Program-made: the position numbers and the translations under genes | Shown here: in pieces, positions 39,001 through 54,000 of the stretch | Layout: the number at the start of each line of letters is the position of its first letter | How positions within the stretch are numbered: the first letter of the stretch is position 1 | Origin: Balanoglossus misakiensis | Taxonomy: Eukaryota; Hemichordata | Direction: 5' to 3' | Assembly (NCBI GenBank): GCA_040954595.2 | Contig: CM082589.2 | Span: 3,906,001 to 3,970,000 of the forward strand | Length of the DNA: 64,000 nt | The notes under the pieces: generated by a model | What the model was told of the DNA's origin: nothing | What the model saw: the letters and a program-made list of their open reading frames with translations, nothing else | The model's database searches: none

Positions 39001-42000
39001 GATTTGACAGATAATGCGGCAAACGCCGCACTGAACCGTAAACACGGCGTATCTGATTCGTAAATGAGATTACAATCACCGTTCTGACTGGAATTCATCC
39101 CAGCGAATCGTTGGCGTCGGGGACCGCATTACGGTTGAATTCATCCAACCCATTGACTTGAAACATCAACAGTTTCAGAATGCAGCAGATAGATTTTCAC
39201 TCTTCCATCACGCCGCTCCGAATCACACGTACATGTAAACCACGAATCCAAGCATATCCAAGCCACTGCTATCGAATGAAATACGACCAACCTATTGCGA
39301 AACATTATTATTTTTGATATTTATGGTTGAGAAGTAACCACATGCTAACCCGGGCTCCGCGCACACATAAATTGTGTACATCATTATATCGAACTTATTA
39401 CGTAAATCGGAAACGGTTTCATGTGAACAATATCTTATTTTAATATACAATTCATCCGCGTCACTATGACTCAAAATAAGCATAACGACTAATTAATTTA
39501 GCCTGGGGATTAATTTATTCAAATCGTGTCAAGCATTATGAACAAATAGTCTAATCTCTATACAAGTAACCAGCAATCGCTTCTTCAATATTTAGATATA
39601 GTATTAAATTTCATGTATTGATGATGATGTCGTTCTTTTGACGCCGAGAAAGGATCTCTTTGAGTTAATCCTCATGAATGAAAATTACATATATTAACCA
39701 TATCCACATTATATTCGTATTCAATACGCCAATTATTCTGATAACCACTCTATCGATATAACAGCAAAGCATAATCCAGTTTGCACTCTGAAAATAATCA
39801 AAGTCACCGCTTTGGGTTATTTCATGCTTCTATTTACTATGTCCGTTTGTTCCTTCTTGAAATTGTTAGCATGAGATTGCACGGAAAATTCTGGCGAGAC
39901 TTTGTTCGTGCGCAAACACTCGCAAGCGAGGATTTGTGTACTTGCCACTTTACGTCATCATTTCATGCGCAATACGTAAATACCGCACAGGTTGATCTTG
40001 TTTGTGGTCCAGCAGATCAGACTATACCAAATTCGCACGTCCCTTAGAAACAACGACAGATGCCTTCTTTATTTTAGCGGGGTTTTTACTCGTAACGGAA
40101 GCAAAACACTCAGGATTTCTGTCAAGTAGCCCGCGAAACAAATCTCTCGATTGTCGTCAAACCTTCCCTACTCTTTTGGAGTACTTAGCCGTTGCCCCAA
40201 TAGCACCTACAATAAAGATATTGGTAACTAAAAATAGCCAAAAAATTAATCACTTTTGTTTATGCAATCCTCATTGGGAAAAGGCGGTGACTTTGATTAT
40301 TTGAAACTTAATTTTTTAAATATTTCCATTTCGCATGAGGATGTAACTCCGGATAAGGCTGTTTAAACAGAGAAGCCTTTTTGATTTTCCGAAATATCAG
40401 AAATCCTGAAAATCGCCTGATGTACGTGTACATGCTCAAATTGAACTTACCACCGGAGGCGACTCGCATATGCCTGGTTAAAGTAACATCGTTGACGAAA
40501 CACTGTCTTTGCCCCTGCAGAGCATAATTCATCGCAAGTGGCATTTTTCATACGAAAATGTAATTACGAGTCAACTTTGCTCACTAAAAGGCCATTAGAC
40601 TGATTTTCTCGGCGCTGATTTTCTGGCACAGCGAGACAGAAATCTCCACTTCCTACCGCCCTGTTTTGAATAACAAGTTCAAAGCCACACGCCAAGATCA
40701 TTATACTTAATAGCCGTTTGATTGTGCGCGCAGCGGAGCGATGTACTTTTCGCGCAGAATGGGTCCATTTCTTAATACGCGCAAATTATAATTACGTCAT
40801 TGCTAAAGTGAAAGTGTGATACATCAACAGCAAAGTACACAACCTGGGAGTTTTATTTACTTAAACATTAACTTGCAAGTAGAGCACTGCCAACTTTGAT
40901 AAGGTGATTGATGGAACCTTGTGGCGACTAAATCAAGAAGCAACATGACCGTAATAATCTATCTTTGTGCCCGGCGGACCCCCTGGGGATTATCCGGATA
41001 AGACGTCGCGTGACATATTCCATTGTGAAGGAAAATAAGATTACGTCCACTTCTCGGAAAATATCTTCTTAGTTTTCAGTGCCGTGGCTACTAGTTTTGT
41101 CACTAGGAAGTATTGATCGCGGCTGATGCCCTGCTGGGAGTATGTATTCACTTGGTAATGACTCGACACCTACTCAATCACTTAGGTCATCAGCTCAAAG
41201 CCGTGGCCAATTCCAGTTATGGGTCCCTTGGTGTGCGCATGCCCGGGACGCAAAAGTGAGCCCCACCAACCAAGATGATGTAAACCCTATTTTTCAGGTA
41301 GAGGTTGGAAATATTTTGTAAAATGCTGAGCTAGTACTTTGCTTGCACTCCCAAGCAACATGTCTCCTAATATCGACCAAGCAAGTAACACGCAGATGTA
41401 AATGACTTAACGGATAGAATAACACGACGTGACCTCGACATGAATCTATAATCTTACAAATATAATAAAAGACACGGCGAAAGAGGCTTTCACTTTTACA
41501 GGTATGTACTCCAAGCATACTCTCCTTCCTCCGTGGATACATAAAGCTAAAAATTCGTTAATGTTTTACGGGGTCTTTCTCTCCGAATCTCCTTGTTCAG
41601 ATTAATTCCGAATTTTTTTATTGCGGTTCTAAGCCGTTACGGCGAAGTCGGTGATTGCTTTGTCTGACGTGAATACAGTACAATGCGTGATGGAAATCTT
41701 TGTAATCAGCGAGCACGTACCCCCTATCCGGCGTTGTGGCGGCGATTTTTTTCTCTACCAAGGGATTCTCGGAAAGGGAAGGTCAATGATGCGGGTAATT
41801 GTTGCCGTGAGATAAAGACGGTGCCCGCCATCTAATGGCTAGATCTAATTTTCATTAAAGGCACGGCCGCATTAATGTTGCCCTTGTGCTTTTTGTGAGT
41901 TTCTTGACGTCGAGTGACTTTAAAGGGCGGCGATCGTCTTATGCGCATGTGTCAAACCAGAGACTCTGTCTACAATAATTGTATATAGTCAATGCCATAA

Positions 42001-45000
42001 GATGGCGGCGACCATAGTCTGTGTCGGAGATCGGGAAAAGACAGCAAATTGGGTGAAAAGAAGGGACAAAACTAAAGTCTACTTATACGGTGCGCATGAA
42101 ATGTGGAAGGAAGACGCCCAAATATTAGTTTAGGATCGAGTTTTCATCCTATCCCGTATCCTTTCAATTGCAAAGATCTGATTCAAACCCCCAAACGCGA
42201 ATCCTCATCCTATTAAAGACAGACTCGGTATTTCTCTTCAAACACTGGAGTATTGGCCAAAGGATTGGGACGGTTCCATTCAAGAACGTCTGTACACTTA
42301 CAAATACGATTTCAATCCCAAAGCGGGAATCTTCTTCCTATTAAAACACAGACTCGGCATTTCTCTCAAAGATTCAAATATTGGTTCAGGATCGGGCCTT
42401 TTTGAAAATATGTAAAAATTTTAATAAGGTTTTCGAGAAGCGTACTATCCTATGGATATTGCTCGTCATTTCGCTTGCCGTCACTTAGCATGCTGTAGAT
42501 GGCTTTGAACGGAACGGAAGACGAAGTCTACTGTTGCCGTGGCGACCAAACCGTGTCTCTACGGCAACGATGCCGGGATTAGTACGCATCGAAGAAGCCA
42601 AAGCTTCCGATCGACGGTGGGTGCTTTAAAAAAAACAGACACATCCGTCTTCATGTTTTATGTAAATTGGCTGTATTTTGACAACTCCAGAAGTTGCCCG
42701 AATAGAAGTGCCGTAGGGGATGTCGTCACACCCGCAGGGCATTTTGGGAATAACCAAATGCGCAGCGTGCGACGAAAAAAGGGATTCTTGCGACTCCAGT
42801 AACTCTAACACAATCAGACAGAATCAGACGCTTTGAGACACAATTATTAAGCAAAATGCATTATTGGCGTTGCCCGTTTGCTTCTCTTTCTACTAAAAAG
42901 GACCAGAGAACGCTACGAAATAAACATCCCCTCTTTTCACAGCCATTATGGCTTCACTTCATGATTTTTATTCGAAACTAAGTGATTTACTGACTGCAAA
43001 GGAGTCCACCTTTGCACAAATTCCCGGGTGGTCGACACATCTTTTCATGGGTTAATTTTAAAATTTCCAAACGACATTCCTGCAGGGGAATTATGACGCA
43101 ACAAGAAAGAATTTAATTCAATAATCTTTTATACTCATGAAATAAGCTCAAAATAGTATTGTTCACTGGTGTTTGTGCTTTGCAATTGCATGCAATTGCT
43201 TTCATGAATTTCTTTTGCATACTGAGAAATAGTCTTCCAATGTAAGCTGATTGGCGGCGACTTTTGTCGAAGCTAATATATACGGTTGTCATTTACTGTG
43301 ATGACACCGTCATTGATTGATTGTGGGGTAAGGGGAAACGCTGGTATTCGATTTAAGTTTGGTTTTGTGGAGTTTGTGCTGTATATTGGCGTTTGCTCTC
43401 TTGTTATATGCTAGGATGCGTATATATATATTGTTTTCAATTTTCCACGTATCAACAGTAATGTAATATGCTAGATTATATTATACCAGTTTATTGATGG
43501 TGTAAATCACGCTATTTGATTGGTCGAGACACGACACGTGACCGTGATATATTAGCCATATACCACAGTCATATATCATAGTTAAAGAAAATGCCTTTTA
43601 AAAATGTTTTATGCAAAGTTTCAATATACTGGCATAATATAATAGCAATAAAACACCCCCAGCCATGGTATACCACTCGATTTTGACCAGTTCAACTCCA
43701 TATACGCACTCGCTATCGCTCGTGCGTATATGTCGTGAACTGGTCAAAATCTCGTGATATACCATGGCTGGGGGTGTTTTATTGCTTAATTAAATTACGA
43801 GTGAAAGATGTGACGTTCTTATCACTAGGTATTGTCAGTACATGCCTCTTAATTCCTCGTGGATCGGCCCGATATTGTACTTTATCCCGGACCCTGCGAT
43901 AAGACGCATCTTTATTGCCTGAGCGAGACACGTTCACTTGGTGGTAATCTAGTGGAAATCCCTTCACGGATAGGGTCTGTGTACGCGCTGGCATTTCCAG
44001 CGTGATTTGTTTTTTACACTGCGGGGAAGAAGGGCCCGAGACCCGCCTGTGATCCAAGAGGAGCAATTTAGACTATAGTCTGTTTCGCTTGGCATCGCCA
44101 ACTTCCAGAAGGTGCTAACGCATCATTAACTGCTTGAATCCAACCTGTAAGCTTCGTGATCTCACAAGTTGATTTCGTTCAGGAATTTCTAGTATTTCAG
44201 TTCTCCAACAAAGCAATCGATTGGTTTTAATCACCGGCGGGTCTGCCTCGTATCGATCGTATTTCATCCGTCACGTCGCGCATGCAAGCTGCAGTCCTTA
44301 TACAAATGCAGTTGCCGCCATACGAGAGAATGCTGGGACAAAGTTTGTATGCCAGTATGGCGCGTCACCTCTTCAACTGTAGGTGATTCTGGATCAATCT
44401 CTGACCCTGCGGACGCAATTAATTTCTCGCCTTTTCGACAGACTTTGATGGTATTTACTCTATTATTCACGCTTCGGCCCACTCCACGAACGACTAGATA
44501 GCATGCCAACGCGCAACAGTTCTAACATGGCATTCGCGATAAATCATGATTGTGTTCCCATGTTATGATTTGATTATAACCAAGCTAACTCTATAATTTG
44601 CTGATACGCAATAAAGCAACTGGAATTTCAAAGGTCATATGTAAACGTGACTGTTTTCAATATAAACAAGATAGTGAACCCAAAATACTATTATTGAATG
44701 AAAATATAAATATGTTTGGATCTTCATCTCATATAGTCAGTGCCCTAGTTATTTTGAAAAACAATTACAACCCATATGACACGAATAAGTGTCTCTGCAA
44801 ATGCACTCCAAATAGTTTATGGCGGGTTTAATGGCACATTTTAGTTGCTGAGTGAGTGTAAAACATTAGATTGCAAAAACAGCGTACATTCAATATCCTT
44901 GAGATAGTCCTGCCGAATTTAATATGTCTTTCTGCACCAGATCGATATTCCCGATATCAGATGGCAGAAGGGCATAATCACGATTTTACCAATCATCTCT

Positions 45001-48000
45001 GCTAAAGCACGCAGTTCCCCATCAAATGAAAGAGGCGAGGGCATCTGCAATATGTTGACTTTTCACAAGAGAATAACAGCCTTGCGCGGGGAGATCGAAT
45101 GTGTTAATTGTGTCATAACATGGTCGATGGTGGTATTTTTTGGTTATAGTTTCTATTATGGCTTGTTTCGTCGATCGCGGGCTTTGCATCAAGCTGCGTG
45201 TTCAACCCTGGTGTCTATTAACTCCGTCATCATCATGATCATCGAAATCCCTGCGCAGTCAGCCCATCTGATAGCCGAGCAGGTCAATGTCGCTCTGTCG
45301 GATGTTCTAGATCAAATCTGCTTCGACGCTCACGCGCGCCGGAAATTACGCTGCTGCGCGCGGCCACGCTTCAACGCGCGGCCGGCGCGACTTCTCCTCC
45401 ACGGATCACAGACACACGGTCTGCCGATACGTTAGTTTGATTTGGCCGGATTGTCTCTAAGTAGGTGTGAGGCTTTTTCGCTCTCCATCTACGCACGGCT
45501 CACGATCACGATGATAACGTTTTTTTTGTCCTTTTCAATAAATGTCTTGGGAACGCGGGTATAGTTTTGCTCGAGTGGCTTTGATACTTTTGGAAGTGGA
45601 TGTATCGCTGTAATGATCACAATGATTGTTTTCTTTCCTTCCTCGTTTTTCGCTAATTCAAAAAATAAATGGATTTCAAAGTGGTGGATGCCCACTGACC
45701 GTTCTTTAATCGACAATCAACGATCGCGTAGCTATCTACAAATTTAAATATATATATATACCGTCATCGTGTAATCCCTACACGATGTGTGATGTCTATT
45801 GATAATAGTAAACATTACTACATCGTTTGGACACGCGACGATCCCATGGGGCCGAGTAATGATATCGTCTTCGCGTTATCCGTATGTACAATTAATAGTC
45901 GCAAAATTACTACGTTGTTTAAAAAGTGAAAAAAAAAACCTACTGGTCGGATCAGCTCATATGCTTGACCAACCGTGACGTTATGTATACAAGATAAAAG
46001 CGTGTACGTAAATACAGACCCAATCGCGTTCATGAAAGCCAACCTCTTTTCCGCATTCATTGAGTGATTTAATGTGTCTTAAAAGGGATAGTCCCAAGAC
46101 TACCTACAGTGGCTAACATCTCGCGTAGGTTTACAAGTAAGGTCTACACTAAGTGCATTAAACATGGCACTTAAGCCATCATTGTTGATGCTCTTGTAAA
46201 CCACAAAAATCAACAGTTCACAAAAATCTCTGCGACGTTATAGTAGATTATTTTGGGGATTTTTTATGCTTACAAATGGGATTAAGACTTCTCATAGGAA
46301 TGGGGTTCTGCATTGCTTCTTGAAATACGACGAATGAATGGACTGTGAATGGGAAGTCAGAAACGAAATACAATATCCTTAACAATAACCAGGGGCTGTG
46401 AAATTGAGCACTTTGTGAAGCATTTGACTCAAGTGGCCGCCAAAGCATTAAAAAGTGCACTTTTGTCGTCTGCGTCATAAAGTTACACTTTTTATAGTAA
46501 ATCATAAAACGGCACTTTTTTAATATCAGCATCACCCGACTTGTCCGTTTTATCGCCCAGAAGACGTAAACGGCAAAAATTGGTTTGTTTTTATTCGGAG
46601 GTTTATCGCACATCAGAATACATGAAGTACAAATTTTCACGGCGAATTACGACTATTTACATCATTGTTCCACAGTATGGTGATAATCGGAGCACTAAAT
46701 GCAACAAGGGCACATTTGGTCGTCAAGGCGGGAAAAGTTAAGAGATCGTTAATCACAAGGTTGTACAAACACACGGCATTTATAACCTGAAAAGGTGACG
46801 AACCTTACAAGTAGCTAGCATAATGATATCGGGTAAATTTGCTCTATCATACTTTCACACCGTGACGACCAGCCACGCATTCGGTGAATCCCCAGAGAGC
46901 GTAAAAGAAGATATTACTCGTTTTTCTTTTCATGATACATTTTGCGGCCATCTTATATTGTTATCGCCATATGAGGAATGTGCCCGTGCGTCACTTCCTG
47001 TCCAAAAGGGAAATGCCAGTAAATTGCGTGTTTCACGCTTCCTGCGGTAAATCTGAAGTATATCATTAATTTCATTTCTGAAAGTCGAGTCTTCCGATTT
47101 ATAGTGATTATTGCTGATGATATACAAATGAACATCGGTTCACGTTCAAGGTTGGTTTGTTGATACAGTATTTTTTTTCATATGTGCATAATAATACGCA
47201 GAAGCTATACATGTCGGTTTCCATTGCCTGGTCTTTTCAACCAGTAGGACATATACTTATCTTAAACACTATGTAATACGGCTAATCCGCGCATAGTTCT
47301 CCGGCAAGAGGTGAGATTATCATTAAGCCCTGTGATCACGACGCCGAAACTTGTTATTCTGAGTAAGCCAGTTTTGAAAAGACGGCAGTAATAACTCAAT
47401 AAAATTGCAAAGTGGGATTGACTGAAGAGACGGATCTCAATCTCTGGTGCCCAGCGCCTTCATTAGAGCGGCAACCTTCAAACGCTTCCCGATGGCTGCA
47501 TGATTGATAGCTAACGGATGTAAATCAAGGCGTTATTTTTCGGATTCTTGGTTTCATTACGCCGTGATTATGTGTATTTTTTTCAATATATCGTTTCTGC
47601 GACAATGAACCCTCGACGACACTTCCACTTTCCGAAACCATCTTAAGGACTTTGTGGTTTTAACCAACGTTGACGGTTGATGCGTTTTCTGAAACCCGTA
47701 GGGACTGCTTCCATGCGGTGCTGCTGCCTCTTGCGGTATTCGACCCCTGATCAAACCCCTATCAACTGATCACTAGTGAATGGTATAGTACCATTTCAGC
47801 GAGGAGATTATGGCAATGGTACTTTTGCCCAACAAAGCGTATCAGTAATCATTTCAATAAAACAAACTGTCACATCGAAGTACTCGCACATGTCAAGGTA
47901 TCCGGGTAAAGTAAATTCGCTTCAACGTACCGCTCAGTTTGAATTATCATTTTTATAGCGAAGTGCTTTTTGAGGAAAGTTCGCTTTAATCATTTTCTTC

Positions 48001-51000
48001 AAACGCTGCCATAGCCCACCTAAGAGCTGGGTGTTATTACGGACGGGTGCAGTATATACGTTTCGGACATGTGATTTTATTTCAAATAAGATTGTATGGG
48101 TCGCTGTCTTAATTCATGTCGTCATTCTTTTTAGCAGACGCTGCAAATGATATGGAAATGGTGCCTCTTAATTGTTAATGCTTCTTGCGTGTGACTAGCG
48201 CTAGTCGTTGCTATGCTTGCACAGCTTACATCAGTTTGGTCACATGACTCAAGGTCGTGATGACCTCCCCCGCCTTAGTGACGCTTCTCTTAGATTCAGT
48301 TTCACTTCATCTCCAGAGAGAATCAGGCAGACGGGCAGACAGACATTGACAGACAGACAAGATAGATATTGTTCTGAATAATGGTGAATTCTATAACTCT
48401 ATCAGCATTTGAGTAAAATGACATCTACCAGTTTTTGATTGCGTGGACAAAAGCTTGGGTGACGTAACAAATAGCGGAGACAGGCAAACTCGAAGTGCGC
48501 ATTCTTCTAGATTTATATTCGATCAATCCGTGCTTAACACGTTCATTTCATCAATTTTGATTTTAAATGTCATTTCGTGAAATTGGCCGAGCACTGGTTG
48601 GCCGACAATTTCCGAACAACCAGTCAATGTAATACAACGGATAAACAAACGACCCCTGTTGTCCATCTCCGCATCATCAGTGAAATCCAATTCATATGCA
48701 AGCCACATTTAGCTATGCCAACGGTATTAATATTTATATGTTAAATTAAGAGGAACTTAATACTTCGTAAAGCGAGACTTTTGCTTAATTGTGTGTGGGC
48801 GCCCCAAATTGATCAATTGAACCTGCGATTTAACCTTTCCAGAAATTGTACATCTCTGCGTTTGGGTATCACTTCCATTCAGCTGGTCGAGAATTGACAT
48901 CTAAGCAGCAGGAGTTGATCCGGTGCAAGGAATATCAATGGGATTGGAATGTGTAACTGTTTAAGCCATACCCAGCAGAGAAACACGGGTTGTATGTCAT
49001 CTACACTGCAGGAACTGACAAACAACGTGATCAGCCAAAATATTTTTTTAAAAGTGTAATGAAGTAATGTTCCTATTTTAAGATAAAAATTGCTTGTAAA
49101 TAGTCTGGACGTCATAACATGAGTAGACAATTCATTCTGCAGTTATCAACTGGCACAATACGCCCAGGTATGCGATGCACAGGCCTATAAGCTCCTGGAT
49201 TATTTATGAGAGATATGGGTTATATACAGAAGCAACTTTTATACCCTCACCGGGGGTGCCACCACCAACACGTCAAGCATTCCTGTTTGATCCGGTGAAA
49301 ACAGCACTTGATCCAACAAAACCGGTGGATTACTGTTTCTGCCATTCACACATTTTGATACATGCGAGATTGGGCAAGGGACCAGATAAGCCGACCACCA
49401 CAGGCATTCAAGGCGCGCCGCTGAAATCCAACCTATACCCCCATGCCGTTAAAAGGGAAATCATATCAGTGCAGGGTTCAACGGGGGTTACAACTCTTGT
49501 CAATCACGCTGATAACATTTGTTTTCTCCATGGCTACTCTGTACAGTTCGTCGTTAGCTAATGGGGCGCACAGAAACAATATTTCTACAAAAAGGGAACG
49601 ATAAAAGAGCTTTTAGCAACCGTGAAAAGACAACGCCTTTGAAATACATACTTCAGTATCGTTCCATAATTTCCGCTGTGTTATATATTGCCTCTTTATC
49701 TGACACGTTTAATATTTTTCGTTCCAGTCAATGCTGATCTGTGCATTTTTTTAAATCAGTTCAAATTTCCCTTCAGATTTTATACATATGTAATAACTTG
49801 TCTCACTTGGCCAGCAGCTGTTGCTACGGTAATAAACCAAGTCGCGCGAGATCTCGCAATGGGCGGAAAACGATCTATATGCGGAGGTTGACAATAATGC
49901 TATTCAGAATACAGTCATTAATTCATTCTTTAAAACGTGGTCCCAAAAGTCTCGCTGATGTTAGTTACTAATCTGTCATTATGTTCAACCAACGGACCTT
50001 GATACATTGCTTAATCAAAAAGATTCATACAAGCTTGCGTTGAGGTGAACATTCAGATACTTATCAGGACCCAGGGTGACTGAAATTTATCTTTGCAACA
50101 ATGGCGCCAAAATTTCCTTTGAGGCAGATTAGGAACTCGTACACTTTTAGATTTCATAATACGACTGTGCCTTTGTAAGTTTCGGCTCATAACCAGAATG
50201 ATCCACTTTTCGGCTTTTTTTCTCTCTCCGTCAGCATTTCTTGAAAATAAGAAAACATTTTTTCTTCTGACATTTCTCCGATGCGCATGGTGTATTTTTC
50301 TATCCCATTACTTAAGGGTCGTTAGACTTTTCTGAACACGGGGTACAGCTATGTAAGCTATTTGTATCTGTCTTTCTTGAAGGTAATGACAAGGAAATGC
50401 GTCTGTTCGGCTGATGTAAATGAAACTTGTGGTACCATTACAAAAACAAGATTCGCGGGGTCATAGGTTAACATGCGTGTAATTACCTCATCTCGGGCCG
50501 CGTAATGAAGTCGTTGAAGTCATCCATCGTTTGGAGATTTTTTTTTATAAAACTGAAGCGGTGCGAGATCTTGCGAGTGGCATTTTTCCGAGTCGGTGAA
50601 GTGAAGCGGACGTAGTGTAATTTCGTCTTATAATGATTGTTAACAAGCGTCGAGTCTTTAATTGACTGCAATCGCGTGTATGTGCGCGCGCCCTGAACTG
50701 CCAGCGAATTGTCATTCACTGATTCATGACACTTTCTGCCTAACGACGAATTACCTTTTCAGAATTTCAGAAGAACATATACACGTTGAAGCTATCGATT
50801 GAAACGGGCCTTTTACCCTTTTAAGCTGGATTGGTTAATGGCAGAGGTTTCCAATTTCGACGAGCAGAGTTCGAGCAAACAATAGATCATGTCATTTGGT
50901 GAAATCTTGGACGGACTCTGTAATTGAGGACAGCTCTGAAGTAGTTCAGGTTGTGCGGCCTTCAGGTTCTTGATCGATACTGCGTTCATCATTAAAACGC

Positions 51001-54000
51001 AACTGATTTATAGTGCGCGCGTCCGCTGCAATGATGTCGTGAAGTAACGCTGTCCTGGTGGGCGAAAATTAGCGTTCCTCTGTGCTAGGTCGATACGAAG
51101 GCCACCAAAATCAAAGGTGGGGCAGTACACCCACGTACCAAAGTCGTTGCAGGATTAAAGCCCCAGTAGCTGCCACTTTTAGCAGATTTTCAGTTGATGA
51201 AACACTTCAACCTTCTCCTTATCCAGTTGCAGAGAACACCAACCAAGCTCACACCTGCGTCTTATTTGTAGATAGCCGCGTTCAGAAAACTACATCATAA
51301 AATACATGCCGTTTTCACGTTCTTTCAAACAGAAGACTTATTGCCAGCTTCGCTAATATGTAGTGACTTTTACGTCTCAACAAGTCTTGGTTGCAAAAGG
51401 GCAAGATAAATCAAACATCGGCGTGTCGTGACCCAGCCTGTGCAATGCTCCCGATTCCTCGGCTAATATTAGCTCGATGTCGGTCATGCGCATTAACGGA
51501 GGTGACACCAATATAACGCATAGAAATCCTCGATGAAATGCGCTTGTATTATTTCCAAATCGTAAACAAGTTTAAAGCCCCTATGATTATCCTGCAGGCC
51601 GCTTTTTGTAACAACTCCCGAAGAACGCACCAGTGTGATATGAATTTTAAGTGATTTTTGGTTCATATTATATTTTTGCTCAACCAATTCGTAACGCAAA
51701 CACAGAGACCAAACACCTATACGCGTCCTGAATTGGTGTATTAACAATTAAAGACAATTCTGAATTGGTAACGGCGGATATTCGCTATACAATTTCACGC
51801 CTGGTCGATTTATTGGCGAGGCTTTCGCCTCCGTGGTATGACTCAGGTCCCGTGTGGAGAATTCCATCAAACTCTCGTCAGGTGCCTGCGCCGCTAGCAG
51901 AATGTAGATCACTGGTCTTTGACACCGAACTTCCAAGGTCCAAACGAAGGCATCAATAATTGCGTGTTTTCACTCTATATGTACATGTATATGATTTTAG
52001 CTCCAAGCGTGTCGATTCAATGTACACGTTTAGAGATGTTTATGTGATCTAGACATTGTATGTCTACTCAGCGCCAACATTACTGCCAGAAATCGAAGAA
52101 AAACAATGCTTATTGCGGTTTTGTTTTAAATTGCAGTTCAACTTGTATTTATATATTTTAACTGCACATGTACATGTGTGTATATTCTAATACGCCCAGT
52201 TTTGCGGAGGAGGAATTGAAAGGTACTAGCAGGTGGCGTTGATGTGTTGTTGAAATGTATAATTGTCACCAGATATAACACCAATGTTCCTCGCAGATGA
52301 ATTAGCTTCCCCGATACTCGAACAGGTGTTGCTGTCAGTGAGAGGCGGTAGCAAACGACCGAATTTGAAACGAAATAAAATTACTTCTGTGGCCTTCAAA
52401 TCGTTTGGCATCGTTTTCTGTTGTGTCATTAAACTCATAACCTCATTTGCAGATACATGTGTAACAGACGTGGGTTACGCAGCACCTACACATTGGCATG
52501 GGAGATTCTAGATTTAGGTCAATACTAAAGACAATGGGATCGATAGGTTTAAAGATGCGATTCATTTCATATGCCTCGATTGTACAATGGATAAAGGGGG
52601 GGGGGGTTCTCTAGTGTTTGTCACTTCATTGAATATCGGTTAGCAGAAAGGCCTAAATACCGAAGGACCACGAATATACATTGTAGTAAAGCTAACACAA
52701 TTTCCACTATAGCCATTGCGACTTCGACATTACATCTTTGCACATGAACGCGATTCTGAAACAGGCTGTTCGTTTAGGCGTTCAGATCTAAGTCACCGGG
52801 TTTTCGTTCGTGACCTCGAACCGGCACGCTTATCCCCAACAGCGATAACCGATAAATTCATAAATGAAACTGTGTCATACTCGGGGGGAAAAGTGAATTA
52901 TTGACGACATCCCCGATATTTGATGCCGTAAACCAGTAGCAGCAGGAAATTGGCAACTGCACGGACGGCTCTTAAAACAACTAATTTGGAAGCGTATCCC
53001 CGAACCGTCATGAAATTGAAACGGCAAACATCACACGTGAAACAGTGTATGATTAACATCAAAGGGGAGGGGGGGGGGATGAATTGTTGAAAACTCCCCT
53101 CGAGTAGATGTTTAAACGATTTTGAAACTAATCCACGAGGCTATACCCCGCCACTTAATTCTATAAAATTACTGCCCGCCCATATAATAGAGCTACCCGT
53201 TAAATGCCAAGCCGATTTCTCGCAAAAGCCTCGCTTTTAATTTAGAACGAGAGGTTGACTGAAATACTGTTTTCTCAGCTAAACACTGCCGTCGCGGCGA
53301 GTTGATTTACGAAAATTGATTGGTATTCCTTGCGCGCGAACACGAGTTTGAGCCCAAAGCGAAATAGTTTACTATCTACAGACACGCGTAGGGGTCGACA
53401 TAGGGTCAGCGAGAGTTCGCTGCTTTTATGAACAATTTTATAAATCAGCAGTTCTGAAGTGAAAATATTGACTTCCTAATGCTTAGCGAACTGAATTCAA
53501 AGGGCACAGTATCATAAATTAGTCATCTCTCGATTACATCGCACTGATATAGTTTTCACAACATCGACGAAAACATTACTTCGCGTGACTGTTTCGTCGG
53601 GGATTCCAGTTAAACAGTATAAAGTAAACAACCGTGGTGTTCTTGTGTTATTTTTCACCCAATCGTTGAGTTTTTAAGGTTACTGTACTTTGCAATTAGT
53701 GATTTGAATAAGGGCATTTACTAATGCTATTTTTCTGTCGGGGGTGCATTATAGTCAGTCATCATTTCCCACATTTTCAGGGACGACGCTGTGTGTGGTG
53801 ATTGAGCTAACGAGAACAGAGACCCCATCACCGAAGCCAGAGTAAACTCTTCTGAGAAATCCATATTTGAGCGAAAACAGTCAATGAAAAGACACAATGC
53901 GCCCCCTGGTGGCTCGAAATCTCGGTCGACAACAAAGTCCTCGCGTGAACTTGAATTGCCTCAGGCATGAGGTCTGAAAAACACAAAGTGTGTCGCGGTT

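Noticed and set aside
42000-42012. AAGATGGCGGC, a YY1-type motif, with a similar AAGATGGCCGCC near 54350
   Set aside because: Short motifs deep in a large intron with no promoter context; not strong enough to annotate.
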